Shown piece by piece: positions 16,301 through 21,659 of a stretch of 21,659 nt of DNA. Within the stretch, counting starts at the first letter, position 1. Each line of letters opens with the position of its first letter. Under the pieces are notes generated by a model. That model was not told the origin of the DNA. It saw only the letters and a list, made by a program, of their open reading frames with translations, and ran no database searches. The position numbers and the translations under genes were made by a program. Source of the DNA: Tritrichomonas foetus (Eukaryota > Parabasalia > Tritrichomonadida > Tritrichomonadidae); contig MLAK01001309.1 in NCBI GenBank assembly GCA_001839685.1, forward strand, positions 1 through 21,659, in the 5' to 3' direction.

Positions 16301-17848
16301 CTAAATAATGTTGAGCCTTTTAAATCTCTTAATAAAAAATATTTGACTGAATCATCATCTCATGAAGAAGTTGAAGTGATTAATAATACTGAAACAGAAT
16401 TTAATCCTGAAGTTGACAATTATGGAAACCTTGATAATAATACCTTATGCTTAACAATTGATGACTATAAAAGATATGCTATATCAAATGGATGTGAATT
16501 AATACCAGAATTTTATTCAATGCCAGAATTATTTAAGAATAAATATTTTGTATTGCCAAAATGGGCAGAATCGCATGAGGAGTTGATTTATAAGCATCGG
16601 AAAATCCTTGAATCTGACCAAATCTCCCATTCAATCAATGAATGGATCGATTCTGTATTTGGTCGAGGTAGTCCATTTGAATTATTTGATACTAAACACC
16701 CACAAATCGAAGTTGTTGATTCACAAAGACAACCTGTCTTTAAACGTCAACTCGAATTCCCAACAAATGCAACTTCAGCTGTGGCATGTCTCATAAATGA
16801 AGAAAAACCATTAATTTTTACCTTATTAATTCTACTTTCTGATGGAAAAATTGGTGAAGTAACTTTAAACTTAAGATTTGCTTCTTCATCAACTTCTACT
16901 CTTCCACCAAGTAATTCATCAGGTTTCTACGTTGGCTCCAATAATTCTCGTGCTGCGCGTTCAAGCTTCTCACGCTCAAATGCTCAATTAAGTAAAGTTA
17001 CATCCACTGATTCAGTTAGATCAACTGGATTTGGTTTATCTTTACCCAATGCTACATTTAAACAAACGCCGTTACAGAACAAATCTGTTTTAAACCATAA
17101 CTCTTGCGTTTTTGCAACTAATGATGGGAAATTCATCGTGTCTAATCAAAACCAAAGCCAAGTTTATGTTTTTGATGTAAACACACAAAAATTAATTGAT
17201 ATTGATCTTAATTCTACTGACATTAATAGTGTCACAAGTGATGGAATTTGGCTGGCAACTGGTTCTGATAATGCTTCGATTTCTCTTGTAAGAAATTACA
17301 AAAATTTCACAACTATTCAACTTTATAGGGATGCAATTACTGCTTGTGCTGTAAGTCAAACTTTTGGGATTGTTGTAAGTGGAACACGTGGTGGAACATT
17401 AATTATTTGTTCAACAGCAAATGGAAGTCTGTTTAAAGTTATTAGTTTGGATGATAAAAATGAAGGAAATGTAACACCGATAAAAATTTTAATTACCCAA
17501 TCTTGGGGATTCATTGTTGTTTATTGTACTGAAATTGTATCAGGAATAATGAAGCATTTCTTCAATGTTTTTACTGTAAATGGAGACCTGATACGGAAAA
17601 CAGAAATCTTAATTGATGTCAACTTTATGTATAGTTGGACATCATTTGATGGCTTTGATTATATTGTTTATACGTCTGAGTCAGGGTATGTTTGTTTTGA
17701 TGAGGTTTTCTACTTGAAACAAGCAACGCCTTTATATAATTGTAGAGCAAAAATTATTTCGATTTTCTTTTCGAAAGAGACATCAACACTTGTACTTGTT
17801 TCAAACGAAGGAAAAGCTATTTTCTTACCAATTGTTTTTAATCAATAA
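10325..17848 (+). CDS. Large BEACH domain protein (ConA-like, PH-BEACH, BEACH, WD40)
   Basis: BEACH proteins (LYST, NBEA, LRBA, WDR81/ALFY class) are large scaffolds for vesicle and lysosome traffic. The product has 2507 residues from ATG 10325; a GTG two codons earlier is no eukaryotic start. Residues 1-850 are helical, armadillo/HEAT-like. A concanavalin-like lectin domain lies at about 853-1030 (FSGIENGFAITFWIF, then LPCRLGAFGVYKNR). More helical repeats follow, with a Thr/Asn/Asp/Glu-rich insert at about 1475-1555. The segment RSWKRLWSALSIERAPWHIP (about 1744-1763) is the usual lead-in to the PH-BEACH domain (about 1805-1892). The BEACH domain (about 1918-2125) has KLGKLSNYEYLLIINHFAGR, SFNDLSTYPVFPWVLNNY, ELIPEFYSMPEL, LPKWAESHEELI and INEWIDSVFG. 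Its central part is shortened and diverged. A weak WD40 propeller fills about 2140-2507, after a Ser-rich linker. Orthology to one animal class is unclear. Confidence 0.9.
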   Translation: MDSILTPQLISEIFTIRLRFSSVEIDKNSDLLQFISNSELPKYSPHEIKQILDPGNKNETPFNILRNIGYDFKYNPSILEQISNLSNINQPTTDYLAIFVLHSFLSWELLVNETNEFTEFPPLVKSLIWTSNSQFHGIINQAINISICGACERGESSKIYEIIPFVLDYSKSVNCQNLLVYILGYISHDLYDDRNNTYIKNMSKLLDFDQSYFSDDSILQIIQILAKQYVDLDITSLKFITKALTILPEKCANFLIPVFPDSILNLLRKYNVQPIKFDLPPHKEPAISENMKTFGTAKGEYEFFDVQTIPEGFDPYFSMQFPKIMELSNFFPKNISKTLSLIVKCIKNDDSHIEMFISNFFNKIIPVFETTINTQSNNKEHDLYINMYIALLYIWNEISHNSLRTIFISSENASHFFISSIFNYSETVFNPSKDFDKINTIRAHALDCILSDDGSTIDSILSSDIMRFPNFAAELFLRLSNVTVMFAQCIKSNIKLVKTIINLALSYQHLELNILEGIDIQAIRNARISIFVTLAHLFSDQNMLKIFFDNALFLNSFFVFLFEEPVRPFVLSSLISYLTKIDTSFSLDIPSFFFKIINMIDLQLPGQRQMLLLYDLISALDEGLTYHQKDLAQFKDMCNILCQTMAKLENDELSKNIFKVTVNFLVLMSPFFDISALEIDALISCLTSFHDPEFVESLYNSFVSLLAGQQVAPNSPNFIICQPQVLKLLIQVLSTTPKLKDIIQFCYDLCEFSPQNLERCCDIKLDLFILKYLEKTKRTGEMDNQLVQQFIDLYSLLSLHHSSAQSVLRYISLLSPIDSTHVSKYHLKFIDSIDQMVIESSKLPRSTFPLNHKTMIVDSKNDFSGIENGFAITFWIFMESNVIDCRRIFTLTVGDQMEIGVLLSNNNLYVFHYEGLVSNEPTTSLIGESLKMHAWTFCVLCFSPTGKRIFVHYLLKPFGNEKKKNKIAIENFEKPIDPSKSLLKLGGYHNDRSLPLNDNVLSSLPCRLGAFGVYKNRNADDFMEIASLGLRNNSNPSIPPIAYVNDYSEFDETMPHGFVDVLADQCGVNTILPLFLQTNLKTFDEQPFNLSLEIILTLLMHVLTYSIDAQISFYQSKGFNIIAQLLTERWTPFFTMKTNNLLFQLLLSIQCEQLQQQIFDEVMTNFTFMQLLDPDLHLRIVKHWQSLFASFPNIAQNFSSFEDIVAVMRLFYWYTPAEPLLIRYIGIRQDSLNVEEIRRLLFNLLFRYATESFQQSHLQCIVAHCVSCTEIRQVREMVSFLTKVFVETPKTIEFNVECEYLIVLLHYFIKFPDDELRIQVLHLLLVAHQVELISDEFFQKQIDVILSIFPTHAIKRPLFDFLVENLESEPLLLNLCCFLALHFKDSSFMHRKVVRKHISPIWAVGPLCVALYVDKTVTSFIFECGMDDLCDILVQYDIFFERDDEFEAEVAEKLLEMSDDSTLNLIDIFELCQRLILFATTTTTLTSNLSSTTNQNNDDEIDMNNVISLLSQENETLIHTNIITSINERENVNNHDNENECEKGKDDENLELAEFTMFFNQLKQKKYNSPQMKFQLKFDRTKWLHKNLSIKCLSLLEKKFMQQFLPFDLLLCSFLQTTDFDGVYNHLNSINLTEKDTSECEHVVLPLLNYHTIHAHKKEYLKQQPFFNPLLYSQKFELLVSQVSPKLYHKKLQTSSINFEKYRNEIKEATKNVLDINISQYIIAATKQLKQFLERQQFQNDLNVRSWKRLWSALSIERAPWHIPCKSNAIFYRDVSACYSLAPIKMIKKASQNDSSNIELETFSKRGLVIDSLCTVVTVEKKLIANFELYDNYIKIIFRENGNKVYTIHLSSLTFVFKRPNNGIHFFTELGLSFHLLFHSPPDKILETIYSLLPVKRSVIFQRCESKKFFNILPYTSSWKLGKLSNYEYLLIINHFAGRSFNDLSTYPVFPWVLNNYSSDVVNSTDNYRNFHSSILIDNKFPQNSPIHILHFLNNVEPFKSLNKKYLTESSSHEEVEVINNTETEFNPEVDNYGNLDNNTLCLTIDDYKRYAISNGCELIPEFYSMPELFKNKYFVLPKWAESHEELIYKHRKILESDQISHSINEWIDSVFGRGSPFELFDTKHPQIEVVDSQRQPVFKRQLEFPTNATSAVACLINEEKPLIFTLLILLSDGKIGEVTLNLRFASSSTSTLPPSNSSGFYVGSNNSRAARSSFSRSNAQLSKVTSTDSVRSTGFGLSLPNATFKQTPLQNKSVLNHNSCVFATNDGKFIVSNQNQSQVYVFDVNTQKLIDIDLNSTDINSVTSDGIWLATGSDNASISLVRNYKNFTTIQLYRDAITACAVSQTFGIVVSGTRGGTLIICSTANGSLFKVISLDDKNEGNVTPIKILITQSWGFIVVYCTEIVSGIMKHFFNVFTVNGDLIRKTEILIDVNFMYSWTSFDGFDYIVYTSESGYVCFDEVFYLKQATPLYNCRAKIISIFFSKETSTLVLVSNEGKAIFLPIVFNQ

Positions 17849-17849
17849 A
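17846..17849 (+). terminator. TAAA poly(A) signal overlapping the BEACH gene stop
   Basis: The stop TAA is followed by AA, giving TAAAA. Confidence 0.5.
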
Positions 17850-19145
17850 ATGTTATTAATTTTGATAAGTTCATTTTTATTTAATTTTTATGCTGTATTT
17901 CGTCGAATTTTCATATTTAATGAATGATTATTCAGAATACTAATCAAGAAATGAACAAATAAATAAAATAGAAATTCGATAGTATCGAGTTAATTATGAT
18001 CACATTTATTCATGAGTGTTAAACTTTAATTTACTATATGATGGCTATATTTTTCTGTTCTACTTTCAACAGATAAAAATTCTATCTAATTCGTAAAATA
18101 TTTGATCATTTTAATATAATAAGATGTTTTCATGATTTCCCTTTATTATCATAAGAGAATATATGAATAAAAATAATTAAATATTTTGATCATCTGATCT
18201 AAAAGAAACTGTTTTATTATCATTTTTGACTTGATTGAGCAAAATTGTTTGTGAAATCACAATTATTTGAGATTATTTTCCAAAGAATTTGTTATCATTT
18301 GCCTGATATTCTCAATTTGAATGGATGCCCCATATTGCGAAATTATTCGTATCTGCAATCTTATTTCTTTACTTCATTTTAATCTCTGAAAGATTGTTCT
18401 TCAATGGGTAAATCATTTTAGCTTTCTGCTTATTATTGAGACATTCTTAACTTTCTTAATTCTTTCGCAATTTTCTGATTCTATATCAAAGTGAATATTA
18501 TAGATGGATTCTCCAACAATACAACATTAAAAATTGAATTTTTGATTTCATTCGCAAATAATTCGACAACGATATTAAAAATGAGCTATATATGATAAAA
18601 TATAGTATCTTAAACCTATCCAATCATGAATTGTTGATAATAACTAATACTTTTTACCAAAGTTCAATTTTTTTTTATTTGTGCCAACATATTTGTCCAA
18701 GATTTCATAAATCATCTTTTTTGTCCAATAACATATTCTAGCATGTCTTTTATTTGGGAACAATATCAGAAAAAAATTAATCACAACGACAATTAACGAG
18801 AAAAGAATTCAAATTTATTTATTCAGAATTATTGGTCAATTTGCTAAGATTTACAGACAAATGATTCTGTTGTTGAAGGGGTTATAGTTCAGGATTTTCC
18901 CATTGAGTTACAAATATGAATCATAGCCTCAAAAAAGATAATTCTGTTCAATTCAATTAATAATGTATCTGAAAACTTTTCAAATATTTATAATAAAAAA
19001 ACTCAATTTATTTTTTGCTTTTCTAATAAACTCGAAATAACCATAGAAATTTCATAATCTCACATTGAAGGTATAACAATTGAAAGTTTATATTTTCAAA
19101 ATTTCAATTAACGTTTTCAAATCATCTATTGTCATTAATCTTGTG
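17849..19145. other. 1.3 kb spacer without a supported gene
   Basis: Very AT-rich sequence between two plus-strand genes. I see no RNA gene, long repeat or credible frame. A 22-codon frame at 18321-18389 (starting MDAPYCEIIR) has protein-like codons but nothing continues from it. The last 40 bp hold the kinase initiator. Confidence 0.55.
19132..19137 (+). promoter_or_regulatory. Initiator (TCATTA) of the kinase gene
   Basis: TCATTA fits the Trichomonas initiator TCA-Y-W, with A+1 at 19134, 12 bp before the ATG at 19146. That spacing is typical for trichomonad mRNAs and supports this start. TAACGTT at 19109-19115 is a weaker Myb-like neighbour. Confidence 0.55.
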
Positions 19146-20186
19146 ATGACCAGAAGATACAAATTTTTGGAGGAAATCGGAATCGGTTCATTTGCAACTG
19201 TTGTTAAAGCCTTGGACTTGCAAACAGATACTTATGTCGCTATCAAAATTATAGATATCCATAAAGATTTAGATCTTCAATATATTCAAAAAGAAACAGA
19301 AATTTTAGCATCATTAAATCATTCAGCAATTGTGAAGTTTTATGAAATGTTTCAAGAAAGTAATCGAATTTATATTGTTATGGAATTTATTGATGGTTGT
19401 GATTTATTGAATTATATTAATTCCAAGCAATTTATCAATGAATATGATTCAAGAAAACTCTTTTGTCAAATGGTATGTGGTTTAAATTATATTCATTCCC
19501 ATAACATAATGCATCGAGATATTAAAGCAGAAAATTTTATGGTAACAAAAGGAGGAAAAGTAAAATTTATTGATTTTGGATTAGCACAAAATTCAGTTTC
19601 CTCGATATTTAATACACAATGCGGATCATTATCATACATTGCCCCTGAAATTTTATTATCACAGCAATATTCATATTCAGCTGATATTTGGAGTCTTGGA
19701 ATAATTTTATATGCAATTACAAACAAAAAACTCCCTTTTGATGAATTAAATGACAGTCTTTTACGTGATAAAATACTTTATGAACAACCTAAATTTACTT
19801 CCAAAATTCCTGTAAATTTAGAAGATTTATTGAAAAAATTATTAAATAAATGTCCAAAAAATAGAATAACAATAGAAGAAATTACAAAACATATATGGCT
19901 CAAAAACGAATTTAAAATGATTTCAAATATGCTTGATACAACACCTCCGCATACAGAAGCATCACAATCATGTGGGAAATTGCCAGTTCGAAGTATGCTT
20001 GCTGCAAAATGTTTGACAAAAAGTGAATATCATTTTGATTCATCACCAAAAAGTATTCTGAGTGATAATATAAAACTCCAACAGAAGAATATTATGTATC
20101 CGTTGCAAGCTCGCCTATGTATACCATTAAACTGCAAATTAAATATATTAGCAAATTGTACACATAAAAGCAAACTAATGAAATAA
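19146..20186 (+). CDS. Ser/Thr protein kinase, CAMK/AMPK-related
   Basis: The 346-residue product starts almost directly with the kinase domain (about 5-265) and has every key residue: glycine loop GIGSFATVV at 12-20, VAIK with Lys34, helix-C Glu50, HRDIKAEN at 123-130 (Asp125 catalytic), DFG at 143-145 and APE at 166-168. The activation loop FNTQCGSLSYIAPE has Thr157 at the site that LKB1-type kinases phosphorylate in AMPK/SNF1 relatives, and CGS-x-x-Y-x-APE is typical of the CAMK group. The tail (about 270-346) is Ser/Thr/Lys-rich, with no UBA, KA1 or calmodulin-binding domain I can see. The frame is open upstream to 19080, but that adds only an unlikely leader from TTG. ATG 19146 has an initiator 12 bp upstream. 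Substrate and pathway unknown. Trichomonads carry very many such kinases, so a lineage-specific paralogue is likely. Confidence 0.93.
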   Translation: MTRRYKFLEEIGIGSFATVVKALDLQTDTYVAIKIIDIHKDLDLQYIQKETEILASLNHSAIVKFYEMFQESNRIYIVMEFIDGCDLLNYINSKQFINEYDSRKLFCQMVCGLNYIHSHNIMHRDIKAENFMVTKGGKVKFIDFGLAQNSVSSIFNTQCGSLSYIAPEILLSQQYSYSADIWSLGIILYAITNKKLPFDELNDSLLRDKILYEQPKFTSKIPVNLEDLLKKLLNKCPKNRITIEEITKHIWLKNEFKMISNMLDTTPPHTEASQSCGKLPVRSMLAAKCLTKSEYHFDSSPKSILSDNIKLQQKNIMYPLQARLCIPLNCKLNILANCTHKSKLMK

Positions 20187-20195
20187 TTATTGTCA

Positions 20196-20199
20196 TAAA
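20196..20199 (+). terminator. TAAA signal downstream of the kinase gene
   Basis: The stop reads TAAT. The first TAAA starts 10 bases beyond it, followed by an A tract. Confidence 0.4.
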
Positions 20200-21325
20200 A
20201 AAGTGTAGATTTAGATTAATAAAAATATTATTTTGTCCTTTTATTATATTTATATGATTATTGGTAGAAAATGTCCGATATCCTAATAAATGAAATGTTT
20301 ATAATTCGATTTTTTAAAATATTTTCTCAAATTAAAAACATTTTATTATATATTTGAATGTTATATCTTCATTAAAAGTTGGGTTGATCTCAAAATGATA
20401 TTAATATGTTATACGAAATAACCTGCATTTTCTATTTTTATGCTGTTATGAATAATGAAGGGTCACATCAATTTCTTCCAGATGTTGAGCTCTGATAAAT
20501 GAAATATTTACAAAATTGTGACAGTATTGGGATTGTTTCCGTAAACCAATTTTGATTACTGATAAACTGTTGAAGGCTGGTGTTTAATAGCCAATAATTG
20601 GTGTAAATTTCTTAATAGTACTAGATTGAAGCTTCCATGTGCTGTGAATGAGTCACACTATCTGTAATTAAAGAAATATGTGTGTGAATAAAATCGCAAC
20701 AACAGATAAATTCTAGTCATGATACAATTGTGGGAGTCAATATATTTGTGCTTTCCTTATCTTTTACTGTGATGAAATGCACAGATTGCTCATACTTAAA
20801 TATATTTTTTGCCAAAAAAGCATGTAAATTTTCAAGAATAAAATTTGGAAATTAATATCTAAATCGATTCTTCATATTCTATATTTCTTGTACTTTTTGA
20901 ATCTCATATTGATTTCTTAATTCATCATATTTCATATATCTCAGATTTTTCATTTTTACAATTTACATTTTTTATCTTAAAATCATCGATAAAATGATTA
21001 ATGAAATAATAAATCGTCGGTTTTTGATGTAATTTTTCATTAGATAATGATTTAAATGACAAACAAAACAGAATAATCTTATACAAAACTCCAGCCGTTA
21101 ATTAAAATAGCATGATTAAAGATTTTTAAAATGCTTGCTACAGTTCTGAGTGTTGAAATCGTTAATTCATACCAAATAATGATAATATTGAACACTATAT
21201 CATCAGGTCCATAGATGAATGATAGTATGATATATAGATGATAGTTGAGCTGATAATTATGTATATTTGTTCTATTGTGGCATTTTATGAAGAAATTCAT
21301 TAACAAAAGATCTTTCGAGATGAAG

Positions 21326-21352
21326 CTGTGTTATCCAATAAAGATAACATAG
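21326..21352. repeat. Stem-loop with CAATAAA loop (first of a pair)
   Basis: CTGTGTTATC (21326-21335) pairs with GATAACATAG (21343-21352), ten pairs with one G-U as RNA, around the 7-base loop CAATAAA. A second, weaker stem-loop follows 17 bases later. Confidence 0.5.
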
Positions 21353-21369
21353 AATATACAGTCTGAAAT

Positions 21370-21392
21370 GGTGTCCAATAAAAATTAACACC
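21370..21392. repeat. Second stem-loop with the same CCAATAAA sequence
   Basis: GGTGT (21370-21374) pairs with ACACC (21388-21392) around a 13-base loop that begins CCAATAAAA. The shared GTGT...CCAATAAA suggests duplication with the stem-loop at 21326-21352, or chance in AT-rich DNA. Confidence 0.35.
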
Positions 21393-21659
21393 TTTTGAAA
21401 GTTAGAAAATAATTATGAATTCACAATTATATTTATATCATTCGTACTCATGTCAATATTTATTCGTCTTAATAAAAGTTAATCATTATCATAATGACCG
21501 TTACAACAAGATATATGAATTGATGTCGAATCAAAATCAATCATAAATTCCATTTAAAAAATAGAAACGAATCATGAATTGAAAAATAAAAATATCATTG
21601 GAAATGTCATTTCATTATTTTCGATTTGTTAACATTCAGTACAATATCACGAAAGGTTT

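Larger units (their letters stand above)
20187..21659. other. 1.47 kb AT-rich right end without a supported gene
   Basis: No RNA gene or credible coding frame is visible. Two adjacent stem-loops at 21326-21392 share the sequence CCAATAAA. A palindrome CCAATAATTGG lies at 20591-20601. The 75-codon minus-strand frame at 21079-21306 is rich in Ile/Asn/Tyr, lacks a TAAA stop and a promoter element, and is left out. Confidence 0.55.

Noticed and set aside
18321..18389. 22-codon frame with coding-like codons
   Set aside because: Too short, no continuation in any frame, no promoter-like element. It could be a gene relic but cannot be supported.
19080..19145. Extended N terminus of the kinase from TTG at 19080
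   Set aside because: It is not an ATG, and the initiator TCATTA at 19132-19137 places the mRNA start after it.
20628..20645. GAAGCTTCCATGTGCT resembling GAAGCTCCATGTGCT at 7558-7573
   Set aside because: Similarity covers only about 15 bases with one inserted T and does not extend into the flanks, so it is probably chance.
21079..21306. 75-codon minus-strand frame
   Set aside because: Ile/Asn/Tyr-rich composition expected of AT-rich non-coding DNA; no family motif, no initiator, no TAAA at the stop.
1..21659. tRNA, rRNA, CRISPR array or transposase
   Set aside because: No paired T-loop and acceptor stem, no rRNA core motif, no regular spaced repeats and no transposase or polymerase domain was seen on either strand.

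Overview
The window looks like nuclear DNA of a parabasalid protist, most likely a trichomonad (Tritrichomonas-like, not proven). Five things point there. The DNA is very AT-rich. All genes are intronless on a compact two-strand layout. Five of eight stop codons read TAAA, the parabasalid poly(A) signal. Start-proximal promoter elements resemble the Trichomonas initiator (TCA-Y-W) or Myb element (AACGAY or its complement). The protein set is eukaryotic (BEACH, COMM, SHIPPO, rabconnectin-like, CAMK-type kinase). The standard code is used, with TAA and TAG stops.

Layout: (1) a dolichyl-phosphate glucosyltransferase gene (ALG5 type, minus strand, 105-1112) sits head to head with a COMM-domain gene (plus, 1524-2111). 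(2) After a 0.6 kb spacer comes a lysine-rich hypothetical gene (plus, 2748-3284, start uncertain), which converges on a 1090-residue WD-repeat protein (minus, 3394-6666) that resembles WDR7/rabconnectin-3 beta. (3) A 1.76 kb gene-poor stretch (6667-8425) holds a near-palindromic fold-back sequence at 7109-7243 and an 8-bp tandem repeat at 7631-7667. (4) A single-pass membrane protein with a PP1-docking-like motif (plus, 8426-8989) converges on a SHIPPO/STPGR microtubule protein (minus, 9318-9893). (5) A 2507-residue BEACH protein (plus, 10325-17848) fills the centre. Its start codon lies in an 11-bp perfect stem. (6) A 1.3 kb spacer precedes a CAMK/AMPK-related kinase (plus, 19146-20186). The last 1.5 kb holds no gene I can support.

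There is no operon. Each gene appears to have its own short promoter and poly(A) signal. Three products (COMM protein, rabconnectin-3 beta-like protein, BEACH protein) belong to families acting in endosomal sorting, V-ATPase regulation and vesicle traffic, so some functional theme is possible, but their adjacency may be chance. No mobile-element protein, CRISPR array, rRNA or tRNA was seen. I did not find a clearly new multi-gene system. The points most worth a second look are the start-codon hairpin of the BEACH gene, the fold-back element, the two promoter classes, the divergent rabconnectin-like protein and the PP1-docking membrane protein.
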